A stretch of DNA of 64,000 nt from an uncultured Sphingobacteriaceae bacterium (GCA_946480915.1 CAMLLO010000006.1:1-64000); one strand, 5' to 3'. Counted from the stretch's first letter, positions 18,233 to 27,635 are shown. Numbers and translations are program-made. The notes: generated by a model not told the origin, from the letters alone.

Positions 18233-20125
18233 ATGCAGAAGCAGTTGAAGTTGTTAAGTGTTCTCGGGTTCTTTCTGTTGTCGGCATGTTCGTTTGAGCG
18301 TACCGCTAAAAAAATTCCTATTGAAGATTTTTTCAAGAATCCGGTAAAAACAACATTTAAAATTTCTCCTGACGGGAAATATATTTCTTATCAGCAGCCC
18401 TATAAGAATCGGATGAACATTTTTGTTCAGACGATTGATGGGAGAAACGTGACACGTGTAACTCAGGAGACCGAACACAACACCACGTTTTATTGTTGGG
18501 CAAACAATAACGAGCTGCTGTTTATGACCGATAACGGCCAGAGTAAGAGTGCTCATTTATATGCCGTTTCTAAAACGGGTAAAAACTTTAGAGGATTGTT
18601 ACCTGTAGATTCAGTACGTGTTAGGCTTATTAATTACGACAATGTTATTAACAACCAAATATTAATCGGGTTAAATAAGCGTGACTCGACGATTTTCGAT
18701 GCTTATCGGTTAAATATAGATAATGGTAAATTAACTCTGGCCGAAATGAACCCTGGCAATATTATCAATTGGTTTGCTGATGAATATGGGATGTTGAGAT
18801 TAGCCCTTGCTAGTGACGGAGTTAATGAAACACTGCTTTACAGAGACTCTGAAAAAGAGCGTTTTAAACCTGTAATTACTAATAATTTTAAAAATAAGAT
18901 TTCTCCTGTCGGTTTTTGCAGGAAAGTAAAAAGTCGCATTTATGCACTTTCTAATTTTGATCGGGATAAAACGGCTTTGGTAGAATTTGATTGCGCTACC
19001 GGGAGGGAAACCAAAGTGATTGTTTCTCATCCGGATGTGGATATTTCTGAAGCTGCTTACTCAAAATCAAATCACAAGCTTCTTTTTGCTGGTTTTGAAA
19101 CCTGGAAAAGAGAACGGATTTATCTGAATGACTCGGTGAAAGCTTTTTACAGACAGCTAGAAAAATTACTCCCCAATACTGAAATCAAGGTCGCCGACAA
19201 TGATTTAGTAGAGCAACAGTTTATTATCAGAACATTTACAGATAGAACACCCGGCGCTTTCTACTATTACTCACCAAAAACTAAGAAGCTTGTTAAGCTA
19301 AGCGACATTAACCCATCTATCCCCGAGGATCAGATGTGCAGCATGAAGCCAGTTTCTTTTAAATCGCGAGACGGGTTAAAGTTAGATGGTTATCTAACCT
19401 TGCCACTCGGTTATAAGCCAAAAAATCTTCCCTTGATTGTAATTCCTCATGGTGGAAGCGGACCCTGGAATAGAAACTCCTGGGGATTTAATTCAGAAGT
19501 GCAGTTTTTGGCGAATAGAGGATATGCTATTTTTCAGGTTAACTACAGAGGATCAAAGGGGTATGGAAAAAAGTTTTGGATTGCAGGTTTTAAGAAATGG
19601 GGAACGGATATCCAAAATGATATTACAGATGGGGTAAAATGGTTAATTGATGAAGGTATTGCTGATAAGAAAAGAATTGGTATTTACGGATATGGTTTTG
19701 GAGGATACAGTGCCTTGCATGCCTTATCGTTTCAGTCCGATCTATATGCGTGTGGCGCCTCTCAGTCTGGTTTTCTGAATTTGTTTGCCTATATAAAAGC
19801 AGTTCCCCCACATTTTAAACCTACGTTACAAATGTATTATGAAATGGTGGGTAATCCTGAAAAGGAGACAGATCAGCTAAGGGCGGTTTCACCGGTTTTT
19901 CATGCAAGTAGAATTAAAGCGCCTCTGTTGATCGCTCAGGATAGAAAAGATCCTCGTGTAAATGTTAATGAAACAAACCAATTTGTAAAAGAGTTAAAAA
20001 AGAGAAAAGTCCCAATTACCTATATTACCAAGGAAAGCAAGGATTATAATTTTAGAAATCCCGAGACACGGTTAGCATTCTTCAACGAACTTGAAAAGTT
20101 CTTTGCTACAAACCTTAAGAAGTAA
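18233..20125 (+). CDS. S9-family prolyl oligopeptidase-like lipoprotein lacking catalytic Ser and His
   Basis: The protein has a lipobox (LLSAC), a beta-propeller-like region (about 35-370, with SPDGKYISYQQPYKNRMNIF) and a C-terminal alpha/beta-hydrolase domain of the S9 family. The hydrolase domain is otherwise well conserved (VIPHGGSGPWNRNSWGF, NYRGSKGYGKKFW). However, the nucleophile elbow reads GIYGYGFGGYSAL: Gly488 (codon GGT at 19694-19696) sits where GxSxGG has Ser. The acid residue is kept (KDPRV), but the segment that normally reads EGHGFRN is KDYNFRN, so the catalytic His is lost too. It is probably a proteolytically inactive pseudoenzyme. It is first in an operon with a histidine kinase (8-base gap) and a response regulator, which suggests a sensing or ligand-binding role. 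The ATG at 18233 is preferred over GTG 18218. Confidence 0.88.
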   Translation: MQKQLKLLSVLGFFLLSACSFERTAKKIPIEDFFKNPVKTTFKISPDGKYISYQQPYKNRMNIFVQTIDGRNVTRVTQETEHNTTFYCWANNNELLFMTDNGQSKSAHLYAVSKTGKNFRGLLPVDSVRVRLINYDNVINNQILIGLNKRDSTIFDAYRLNIDNGKLTLAEMNPGNIINWFADEYGMLRLALASDGVNETLLYRDSEKERFKPVITNNFKNKISPVGFCRKVKSRIYALSNFDRDKTALVEFDCATGRETKVIVSHPDVDISEAAYSKSNHKLLFAGFETWKRERIYLNDSVKAFYRQLEKLLPNTEIKVADNDLVEQQFIIRTFTDRTPGAFYYYSPKTKKLVKLSDINPSIPEDQMCSMKPVSFKSRDGLKLDGYLTLPLGYKPKNLPLIVIPHGGSGPWNRNSWGFNSEVQFLANRGYAIFQVNYRGSKGYGKKFWIAGFKKWGTDIQNDITDGVKWLIDEGIADKKRIGIYGYGFGGYSALHALSFQSDLYACGASQSGFLNLFAYIKAVPPHFKPTLQMYYEMVGNPEKETDQLRAVSPVFHASRIKAPLLIAQDRKDPRVNVNETNQFVKELKKRKVPITYITKESKDYNFRNPETRLAFFNELEKFFATNLKK

Positions 20126-20133
20126 AGAACCTT

Positions 20134-21804
20134 ATGGGAAGCTTTAAGGCATACTACTATCGGAAAAACAACCTTCTTAATGCCAGCTTCCTAATAGTTA
20201 TCAGTATTTCATTAATCATTGCCCTCGTGCTGGCCCGCAATTTCACCGAGAAGTATGTTGAGAATGAGTTTAACACCCAGAAGATCTCTGTACTGGAAGA
20301 AACTATAAAACCCTACAACGATTTTTTTCTAAATCGACTTCCTGAAATCTCTTTTTATCAGGGGTATCTTGATTCTGCTTCGGTAATTAAATACGCCGAT
20401 ACTGTTTTAAGAAAATATGCCTTTGTTAGTCGGGTGGTTTTTTATGATACACAAATAAGCAATCGCCCTATACCCAATGCGTTCAGGTTAAACAACTTCT
20501 CAATTGTTCCGAAGGCCATCTATCAGCTGGGCAGAAATGTTCCACCTGATTCAGTCGTTATATATAAAAGTCCGGCTGCAAAACCTGCTATTAGGGCTAT
20601 TGACGAATTTAATCGGATGGCGATAAAATTTTCAACATATATCGAATCTGTGGATACCGCTCAAAGCCTTTCGAGCGATAAGTCATTTGAAGTTTTTTAC
20701 AACATAACTCATAACCGCATTACTTTAATGAATATTCCTCGTGAAGAGGAATTGAGGATATTTAAGGATTTAATGTTCAAAGATCTTAAGCCCTCTCCAA
20801 TATATGAACAGGATATTTTGTCCTTCCGATTGGATCCGTTTAAACTGAGTATAAAAAATAATCATCCCGAGCTTTATCAGGAAATAAGTATTCGACCGAT
20901 TGTTTTTGAATCCGTGGATACAGATCCTGATTTGTTAAATACTGATTTAGCCCTTTCTGGTGCTTTCGCAGATTATAAGTTGTTTTTTAGCTCCTCAAAA
21001 AGCTATTTGTCCAAAGAGATCAACAGAAGGTTTTTACCTGTAGCGATTTCAATTTTAATTATCTATGGCATTTTAGGTTTTATTGCGTATTTAATCTACC
21101 GGAATCTTCATATCAACAGTCGGATGTTTAAGCTGCAATATGATTTTATCAATAATTTTACTCATGAGTTTAAAACACCTTTGAGCGTTATTAAGATCGC
21201 AGGAAATAACATTAGGAGCGCCAATACCATTTCAGATCAGGAGCGTTTTAGATATGGTAAAATACTTGATGAAGAGGCCGATAAACTTAATGATTTGATG
21301 AATAAGCTCTTGTCTTTTACTCAGATCGAAAATCAATCTATTCAAATAAAGAATGAAGAAATTAATCTCGAGGTATTCGTTCAAAATTTAATTGATGCAT
21401 ATCAAGTCAAATACCCGGAATTTGAAATTACATATAATATCAGGCGGGTTGAAATTTTTAAATCCGATCCCGTTTTAATGGCAAGTATATTTCAAAATCT
21501 GATAGAAAATGCCTATAAATACTCTTTGCCCAAGCGTAAGCAATTACATATAGATATATCTATTGAAAGAGGTAAAATTGTTCTCAGGTTTGCAGATCAG
21601 GGAATTGGAATACCAAAAGAGGAGATGGGGAATATTTTTAGAAAATTTTACAGGATACAGAACCAGTATAATCAGCAGGGCAGTGTTGGCTTGGGCTTGG
21701 CTTTTTGTAAAGAACTGGTTAATTTTATGAAGGGGGATATTTTTGTTAAAAGTAAAGTCGGAATTGGATCTGAGTTTACTATAATTTTACCATACGAACA
21801 GTAA
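20134..21804 (+). CDS. Membrane sensor histidine kinase
   Basis: A 556-residue two-component sensor. The first helix lies at about 16-34 and the second at about 301-323, enclosing a periplasmic domain of about 265 residues that I do not recognise. No HAMP domain is evident. The HisKA motif NNFTHEFKTPLS gives phospho-acceptor His344. The ATPase domain has the N box IFQNLIENAYKYS (Asn459), the G1 box FADQGIGIP and the G2 box GSVGLGLAFCKEL. The gene lies between the S9-like protein and the regulator, with gaps of eight and two bases. The signal is unknown; the upstream S9-like lipoprotein is a candidate accessory sensor. Confidence 0.93.
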   Translation: MGSFKAYYYRKNNLLNASFLIVISISLIIALVLARNFTEKYVENEFNTQKISVLEETIKPYNDFFLNRLPEISFYQGYLDSASVIKYADTVLRKYAFVSRVVFYDTQISNRPIPNAFRLNNFSIVPKAIYQLGRNVPPDSVVIYKSPAAKPAIRAIDEFNRMAIKFSTYIESVDTAQSLSSDKSFEVFYNITHNRITLMNIPREEELRIFKDLMFKDLKPSPIYEQDILSFRLDPFKLSIKNNHPELYQEISIRPIVFESVDTDPDLLNTDLALSGAFADYKLFFSSSKSYLSKEINRRFLPVAISILIIYGILGFIAYLIYRNLHINSRMFKLQYDFINNFTHEFKTPLSVIKIAGNNIRSANTISDQERFRYGKILDEEADKLNDLMNKLLSFTQIENQSIQIKNEEINLEVFVQNLIDAYQVKYPEFEITYNIRRVEIFKSDPVLMASIFQNLIENAYKYSLPKRKQLHIDISIERGKIVLRFADQGIGIPKEEMGNIFRKFYRIQNQYNQQGSVGLGLAFCKELVNFMKGDIFVKSKVGIGSEFTIILPYEQ

Positions 21805-21806
21805 AT

Positions 21807-22493
21807 ATGAATTTAGACATTAAAGTTGCAATTGTTGAAGATGATGAAAATCTTCGATTCCTTGTTTCTCATCGTTTGCAGGCCGAGGGATATATAGTTA
21901 TAGAGGCTTCGGATGGAGCTGACGCTGAAGAGATGATAATGAGAGAAAATCCGGACATTGTTTTGCTCGATTGGATGCTGCCCGGAAAAGAAGGTTCGGA
22001 AGTGTGTAAAAGTGTACGTGCAAAAGGTTTTGAGGGGGTTGTTATCATGATGACTGCCAAAGCTCAGGATGTGGATAAGATCGATGCATATAATTTTGGT
22101 GTGTCTGATTATGTGACCAAACCGTTTAATATGGATGTGTTGGTCGCTCTTATTGAAAACAAGATAAAATTTGTTGTCAATAATGAAAAAACTGAAATGC
22201 ACAGATTCAGTAATATGGAGCATCATCCTAACACTCATTCTCTTTTAAAAGATGGCAAGAAAATTGAGTTAACGATACTTGAAAATCGGATTTTGCTATA
22301 TTTTCTTAAAAATGCGAACAAAGTAATCCATCGCGATGAGCTTATGATGGTTGTTTGGGGTTATAATTCAGATGTAAATACACGTACATTGGATATGCAC
22401 ATTGTTAGATTACGTAAGAAGATTGAAGATAATCCCGATTCTCCAAGTTATTTGCAGACCGTTAGAGGTATCGGATATAAGTTTGTTTGTTAG
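21807..22493 (+). CDS. OmpR/PhoB-type response regulator
   Basis: A 228-residue regulator with a receiver domain (about 5-120) and a C-terminal winged-helix DNA-binding domain (about 135-226). The acidic pocket EDD (11-13), phospho-acceptor Asp55 in IVLLDWMLPG, Thr83 and Lys105 are all present. The DNA-binding domain shows RTLDMHIVRLRKKIEDNP and TVRGIGYKF, typical of OmpR-type proteins. It starts two bases after the kinase gene and is its obvious partner. A terminator follows the stop. Confidence 0.95.
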   Translation: MNLDIKVAIVEDDENLRFLVSHRLQAEGYIVIEASDGADAEEMIMRENPDIVLLDWMLPGKEGSEVCKSVRAKGFEGVVIMMTAKAQDVDKIDAYNFGVSDYVTKPFNMDVLVALIENKIKFVVNNEKTEMHRFSNMEHHPNTHSLLKDGKKIELTILENRILLYFLKNANKVIHRDELMMVVWGYNSDVNTRTLDMHIVRLRKKIEDNPDSPSYLQTVRGIGYKFVC

Positions 22494-22516
22494 AACGGGA
22501 CATAGAATCAAATAGA

Positions 22517-22550
22517 AGCCCTCGTGTTTATCAGACACGGGGGCTTTTTA
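22517..22550 (+). terminator. Rho-independent terminator after the two-component operon
   Basis: Stem AGCCCTCGTGT (22517-22527) pairs with ACACGGGGGCT (22535-22545) with one G-T pair and a seven-base loop, followed by a T run. It lies 24 bases after the response regulator stop. Confidence 0.85.
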
Positions 22551-22602
22551 TTACAATTGTGCTACAATTTTATAAGCTGAAATTGCGTCTGGGTAGCATT
22601 AT

Positions 22603-22642
22603 AAAAAAGAGGCCCGTGTGGTCGACACGGGCCTCTTTTTTA
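22603..22642. terminator. Bidirectional terminator between the response regulator and the T9SS protein
   Basis: A perfect inverted repeat: the A-rich arm with GAGGCCCGTGT pairs exactly with ACACGGGCCTC and its T-rich tail around a five-base loop. A runs and T runs on both sides let it act in both directions; its main client is the - strand gene ending at 22659. Its GC core resembles that of the terminator 80 bases away. Confidence 0.87.
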
Positions 22643-22658
22643 TTTATTTAACTTGATC

Positions 22659-25600
22659 TTATTGGTTTACAATAACTTTGAAGTTTAGATCCAGTTTATT
22701 TCCGCTTAACTTGAAGAAATAAACTCCAGATGCAAGAGATGAACCGTTGAAATTGAATGAATACGTCTGTAATGCACTCGCAGAACCAGAGTAAACATTC
22801 TTAACTTTTACACCTTTTAAATCATATAAATCTAAAGATACATTAGCCTGATCTGAAATTAATTTGAAAGAAACCGTAGTTTGACCTCCAAATGGATTCG
22901 GATAAGCAGATAATGTATTTGCGTTACCTGCAGTTAAGCTATTGGAAAGAGCAAGCTCACTTGATGGAGCAGCAGCAACTGTTGCAGGAGTATTGCAAGC
23001 ACCTAAATAACCACCATTAGCTAAATGGGTAGCAACTGCATTTCCGCTCACGCTGATTTGAATCCATTTGTTATTCGCTTTATGGCATACTAATACTTTA
23101 TCACCTTTATTTCCACTACGAACATCGATAACAGTAATTGTTATAGAAGCACTTGCAGAACATCCAAACTCGTTAGTTGCAATTACATTAAATGTATAGG
23201 TACCAGCAGCAGTTGGAGTAAATACCGGATTCGCAATTGTAGCACTGCTTAAACCAGCGGCCGGAGACCATAGGTAAGTGCTTGCATTGCTTGCCGAAGT
23301 ACTGTTAGATGCAGTAAGTGTTAATTTTTGTGCACCATAACCTAAAGCGATAGTTTTGCTGTCAAGACCTGTATAAGTATTGTCGGTTCTGCTTTCTGTA
23401 ATTGAAACAATAGGTGTCGCACCGATTACATTTACAGTCGCAGTGGTTGTAGAAACATTTCCGTTTACATCCGTTACAGTAAGTACAACTGTGTTATTTC
23501 CCAGATTTGAACAATCAAAGTTTGATTTGTCAATAGATAATGATTGAACTCCGCAAGCATCATTACTTCCATTATCAATAGATGCAGCAGTGATTGAAGC
23601 CGATCCATTTACAAGTGTTACAGAGATATTTTTAGCCAAAGCAACAGGAGCTGTAAGGTCTTTTACTACTACTTTTTGAGTCGCTGTAGTTACATTTCCG
23701 TTTCCATCGTTAAAGTTCCAGGTGATAACATAAGAACCTTGAGCTGTATAAGTCAGAGCATCTGACGTTGTTCCTGTAATTATACCAGCACAATTATCAG
23801 TAGTAGTTGGAACAGATACAGTAGCAGAGCATTCTGCTATCACATCGGCTAATACAGGAGCAACAGGAGCCGTAACATCTTTTATCACTACTTTTTGAGT
23901 TGCTGTAGTTACATTTCCGTTTCCATCGTTAAAGTTCCAGGTAATAACATAGGAACCCTGAGCTGTATAGGTAAGGGCATCTGAAGTTGTTCCCGTAATT
24001 GTGCCTGAACAATTGTCTGTAGTGGTTGGAACAGATACAGTGGCAGCGCATTCAGCAATTACATCAGCAAGAACCGGAGCAACAGGAGCAGTAATGTCTT
24101 TCACAATTACATTTTGTGTTGCGGTAGATACATTGCCGTTTCCATCATTAAAGCTCCATGTAATTACATGTGTGCCTTGTGTTGTATATGTTAAAGCATT
24201 TGATGTAGTGCCAGTGATAGTACCTGCGCAATTATCAGTAGTTGTTGGTGCTGTAGCAGTAGCCGAACACTCGCCTTTTACGTCAGCAAGCACAGGAACA
24301 ATAGGAGCTGTTATGTCTTTTACTACAACAGTCTGTTGTTGAGTAGAAGTATTTCCTTTAGAGTCTTTAAATGACCAGTTAATTAAATAGCTGCCTTGTG
24401 CTGAATAGGTTAAAGGATCTGCAGTTGTACCAGTAATTGTTCCTTCGCAATTATCGTTTGCAGTAGGGGCGTTAGCTACAGTAACAGCGCATTCGCCCGT
24501 TATAGTTGGCAGCAGGCTATTATTTTGGTAGTGTATAGTCATTGTTCCACCATGAAAATATCCTACCCAACCCTGATAACCTGTAAAATACATTTGAAAA
24601 TTATTGGTTCCTCCATATACATAATTCGGAACGCTTCCATTGTAATTTATGTTAAAAGATTGAGTATAATGGAATAATTGATTTCCGCCAATACGAGTTC
24701 CGGCAACTTGCATGTTTGTCCAGTCGCCTGTTCCTCCCCAGCCTTGATCTACGGCTGAGTATGAAAGGTCTATACCTGTAATTACCGAGCCAGTTGGAAT
24801 AGGGTCTGAAAAAGTATAAGTCATTGGACTCCATCCGTAGGTTCTTCCAGCAGGAATCGAAATCACTTTTGTGCCGGTAGTAGAATATGCAGGGATTGGT
24901 GCCTGAGTATCATTCACTGTTACACTAAAGCTCGCTACCGTAAAATTACCAGCTCCATCAGTTGTTTTGAATGTATTTACTGTTGTTCCAACAGGGAATA
25001 CTGAACCACTTGCTAAACCAGCGATTTGCACTGTAGTTGGTGTAGAGCAGCTATCTGTCCCTACTGGGGCAGCATATGTTACGGCCGCACCACATAATCC
25101 TGGTGTGTTATTAACAGTAATAGCAGCTGGTACAGATAAACTTGGTTTAACATTATCAATTACAGAAACTATTACCGGAAAAGTCAACTGTCCTGAGTTG
25201 CCATTAGCATCAGTTGAGTAAGCGGTAACATTGGTTGTTCCTACCGGAAAAAATGATCCAGGTGCAATGCTGAATGTAACTGCAGGATTCGCCGTACAAT
25301 TGTCAATTGCAGTAGCTGAAAAATTTACAGTTGTTCCTGGTGTGTTACAAGAAACAGATGCAGTTGTATTTGATGCTGTTATTGTCGGGGCAGCTGTGTC
25401 ATTAAACGTCCCAGTAATAGTTTGCGGCCAAAGGTTTGTTGATTCCTCTGTAAGCACTACTGTTAATCCTCCATTCAATGTAATTTGAACAGGCACATTA
25501 CATGCTGCGGGAGCAAAATCATAATATGCCCAGTCGTTAAACTGGTTAGCGCTAGGACCTTTAGATAAAATTGTAATCGCCGATCCCGCCCCCGGAAGGT

Positions 25601-25943
25601 TATTCCAGGCGGTGTTGTTAAATGCTCCTGTTGGATTAACGTTTTGAGTGACAGTAGTACTACCGTAAGTGGTAGTAATGCTCATTCCGTTGTTTACTAG
25701 AGTTGAACTGGTTTGATCTCCATGCCAGTGTTCGATGTAAACACGGATAAACCCATTTGACAAAACCGCGTATCCTACCTGAACGGCATGCGCGAATGCT
25801 GATTGAAATCCAATCAGAAAAAGAAACATTAACGTGAGACCCGCTTTTAAGCTAGCCTTTTTAAATGTTCTCGATTTCGAGGGACTATTCTTTGCAAAAG
25901 AATTGGTCTCCGTAACCGGATGAGTGCTGTAAAAATTTTGCAT
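22659..25943 (-). CDS. Large secreted HYR-repeat protein with type IX secretion sorting domain
   Basis: A 1094-residue secreted protein. It has an N-terminal signal with a long leader (hydrophobic core about 35-51), a unique N-terminal domain that includes EHWHGD, then immunoglobulin-like HYR and related modules. Four consecutive modules of 73 residues (each with TAPV/TAPI, ADVIAEC-like and DNCxGTITGT segments) are nearly identical. A PKD-like module follows (TYLWSPAAGLSS), then a Cys-containing segment (KVLVCHKANNKWIQISV) and a C-terminal type A sorting domain (AYPNPFGGQTTVSFKL to the end) for export by the type IX system and surface attachment. A likely role is adhesion or surface matrix. 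An in-frame signal start downstream is possible. The small secreted protein upstream is probably co-transcribed. Confidence 0.9.
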   Translation of the reverse strand: MQNFYSTHPVTETNSFAKNSPSKSRTFKKASLKAGLTLMFLFLIGFQSAFAHAVQVGYAVLSNGFIRVYIEHWHGDQTSSTLVNNGMSITTTYGSTTVTQNVNPTGAFNNTAWNNLPGAGSAITILSKGPSANQFNDWAYYDFAPAACNVPVQITLNGGLTVVLTEESTNLWPQTITGTFNDTAAPTITASNTTASVSCNTPGTTVNFSATAIDNCTANPAVTFSIAPGSFFPVGTTNVTAYSTDANGNSGQLTFPVIVSVIDNVKPSLSVPAAITVNNTPGLCGAAVTYAAPVGTDSCSTPTTVQIAGLASGSVFPVGTTVNTFKTTDGAGNFTVASFSVTVNDTQAPIPAYSTTGTKVISIPAGRTYGWSPMTYTFSDPIPTGSVITGIDLSYSAVDQGWGGTGDWTNMQVAGTRIGGNQLFHYTQSFNINYNGSVPNYVYGGTNNFQMYFTGYQGWVGYFHGGTMTIHYQNNSLLPTITGECAVTVANAPTANDNCEGTITGTTADPLTYSAQGSYLINWSFKDSKGNTSTQQQTVVVKDITAPIVPVLADVKGECSATATAPTTTDNCAGTITGTTSNALTYTTQGTHVITWSFNDGNGNVSTATQNVIVKDITAPVAPVLADVIAECAATVSVPTTTDNCSGTITGTTSDALTYTAQGSYVITWNFNDGNGNVTTATQKVVIKDVTAPVAPVLADVIAECSATVSVPTTTDNCAGIITGTTSDALTYTAQGSYVITWNFNDGNGNVTTATQKVVVKDLTAPVALAKNISVTLVNGSASITAASIDNGSNDACGVQSLSIDKSNFDCSNLGNNTVVLTVTDVNGNVSTTTATVNVIGATPIVSITESRTDNTYTGLDSKTIALGYGAQKLTLTASNSTSASNASTYLWSPAAGLSSATIANPVFTPTAAGTYTFNVIATNEFGCSASASITITVIDVRSGNKGDKVLVCHKANNKWIQISVSGNAVATHLANGGYLGACNTPATVAAAPSSELALSNSLTAGNANTLSAYPNPFGGQTTVSFKLISDQANVSLDLYDLKGVKVKNVYSGSASALQTYSFNFNGSSLASGVYFFKLSGNKLDLNFKVIVNQ
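23641..24297 (-). repeat. Three tandem 219-bp DNA repeats inside the HYR-repeat gene
   Basis: The unit starts at 23641, 23860 and 24079, marked each time by GCAACAGGAGC, giving a 219-bp period (73 codons). A fourth, more diverged unit begins near 24298 (ACAATAGGAGC). The first two units are almost identical in DNA, including silent positions, so the array expanded recently or is kept uniform by recombination. Confidence 0.88.
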
Positions 25944-25963
25944 AAATTGAGTTAAGTATTTGA

Positions 25964-26392
25964 TTAAATATTAGTTATTTTCTTTATCATGAAATACTGA
26001 GCCTTCAGGTCGGTATAAATAGCTTTCATTATCGGAGAAAGAGAGGCTTTCCTGGTGTCTTTAAGAAGTGCTTTCATCGCAATGCAATAGTTAGCAAATT
26101 CTTCAGGATAAGTTTGGATCCATGTTTTTAAGATCCTTTCGTCATACTGATACGTGTTTTTCTTGTATTTAAAAGAGTCGCCCGTACCTTCAAATTGTTG
26201 AATGGCTGGTAAATGAGGAGCTGCTACCGCGATCGATTCATCGATTGGTATTATTGTTCGTAGTGAATTTTCGGCAACGTAGGTAGCATTTTCTGAGCAT
26301 CCATTACCTTTAACTATTGGCAGTTGCGAGGTAAATAATAAAAAAACGATGATGCGTTTGAAGGGCCCAGAAATCTTATATTTTGATAGCAT
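25964..26392 (-). CDS. Small secreted protein of unknown function
   Basis: A 142-residue protein with a basic start and hydrophobic core (RIIVFLLFTSQLPIVKG) that looks like a signal peptide. The mature part has one early Cys (NGCSENATYVAEN) and a charged helical C-terminal half (YDERILKTWIQTYPEEFANY). I do not recognise a family. It ends 20 bases before the start of the HYR-repeat protein on the same strand, so it is likely made with it and may assist or modify that protein. The call as a gene rests on length, coding-like composition and position. Confidence 0.6.
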   Translation of the reverse strand: MLSKYKISGPFKRIIVFLLFTSQLPIVKGNGCSENATYVAENSLRTIIPIDESIAVAAPHLPAIQQFEGTGDSFKYKKNTYQYDERILKTWIQTYPEEFANYCIAMKALLKDTRKASLSPIMKAIYTDLKAQYFMIKKITNI

Positions 26393-26709
26393 ATATCTAG
26401 AGTTAATTTAGATTTTTTCAGATAATTGAAACTTTTTCTCAAAAAAAACGTTGCGAGGAAGCGAAGTTATAATATTTAACCTTCTTAATAAAAAATTTAC
26501 TTGAGATATAAAATATGTACTATGGCGATATTATTCTACTGATCGGGGAATTGCGGCAACGACGAGATGGGATCGACAACAGTATGCCCTAGGAATTAAC
26601 CTTTAAGAAAATAGTTGGAAAAAATATTTCTTTAAGAGAGAATTATGATCAGCAGAAAGCAGTAGATTGTATAGCGGAAGCGGTGTGAAATCGATTTGTA
26701 ACTATAATG
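26393..26709. other. Intergenic region without a recognised gene
   Basis: About 315 A+T-rich bases between two - strand genes. It should hold the promoter for the small secreted protein (near 26400-26460) and the 3' end of the UbiA gene. A short hairpin GTAAC-TATAAT-GTTAC near 26698-26713 overlaps the UbiA stop. No credible coding sequence was seen. Confidence 0.5.
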
Positions 26710-27612
26710 TTACAATAAAAAAAGCCTAAAGATCCATAAAGTCATCAATTGTATGATCATCATCCCATCTAAATAGAAAAAATAATAGTATTCATTTTTC
26801 TTCCATTCGGATTTGAAGATCAACCAACCGGTGAGAATGATAGTTAAGGTCAATGCGAAAAAGTTCGCATTAAAATCGTGTGTGAATAAGAATAGTAAAG
26901 CCAGGTAGGCGATTAAAAGAACCTGGCAAACCAAATATGCTTTTCTCTCACCATAAACAACCGGAATCGTTTTTAAATCATAGCTTTTATCCTGATAAAG
27001 ATCACGAATATCAAAAGGAATCGTAATTGCAGTAACGAAAAGAAAACGTTTCGCAATTAAAAGGAGCGTATCTTCGGCTGTGATTATAATTGACTGACTG
27101 CTGCCTAATTCAACAATTGGTAACAGCACACAACTTAAAGACCAGATAAGGGCAATAAGAAAAAGTTTTAATCCCGGTACATTTCTTAATCCGAATTTTT
27201 TATCACCAATACTGAATAATGGAAGGTTGTAAGAAACTGCAATAACTCCCAAAAAGAGCAGCAATACTTGAGATGCTGCAGATAAAAATAGGACAAGTAC
27301 AATCAGTGAAATTATTGCTATTAGCGAAAGTGTCGTGATTAAGCGATAATTTGCATAAACCCAGCGAACCCTTCTGTAGGGCGATTTTTTTGGATCAGCA
27401 GGTTTAGATATAAATGTACTGAGGTTATATAATACAATTGTCGAAAAAAATAGGATGCCTATTACATGCTTATCACATTTAGCACCAATAAGATAATAAG
27501 TGACTTGTGCTTGCGCTACAGCGCAAAGTGCAATAAAAATATTGCTGAACAGCAGAAAGTCGAGTGCTTTAGTGAATGTTTTGCGTAAGAGTCTCGGATG
27601 GGGTTCTGGCAT
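26710..27612 (-). CDS. UbiA-family prenyltransferase-like membrane protein
   Basis: A 300-residue polytopic protein with about eight or nine helices, of the UbiA superfamily. The second Asp-rich motif is well formed: FDIRDLYQDKSYDLKTIPV near residues 200-218. The first motif, normally NDxxD, is not visible; the matching region reads VLYNLSTFISKPADPKKSPY. It may therefore be a diverged or non-catalytic member, or use other residues to bind diphosphate. The substrate cannot be named. It lies 23 bases after the metallophosphoesterase gene on the same strand and is probably co-transcribed with it. Confidence 0.78.
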   Translation of the reverse strand: MPEPHPRLLRKTFTKALDFLLFSNIFIALCAVAQAQVTYYLIGAKCDKHVIGILFFSTIVLYNLSTFISKPADPKKSPYRRVRWVYANYRLITTLSLIAIISLIVLVLFLSAASQVLLLFLGVIAVSYNLPLFSIGDKKFGLRNVPGLKLFLIALIWSLSCVLLPIVELGSSQSIIITAEDTLLLIAKRFLFVTAITIPFDIRDLYQDKSYDLKTIPVVYGERKAYLVCQVLLIAYLALLFLFTHDFNANFFALTLTIILTGWLIFKSEWKKNEYYYFFYLDGMMIIQLMTLWIFRLFLL

Positions 27613-27635
27613 GCAAGTTTTTGTTTACAAGTGGC

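Noticed and set aside
23641..24297. Tandem repeats considered as a CRISPR array or satellite
   Set aside because: The period is 219 bp, the repeats have no spacers and each unit is one in-frame HYR-like module.
24001..25488. Several + strand open frames opposite the HYR-repeat gene
   Set aside because: They are mirror frames of a biased, repetitive coding sequence; the - strand frame has a signal peptide, known modules and a sorting domain.
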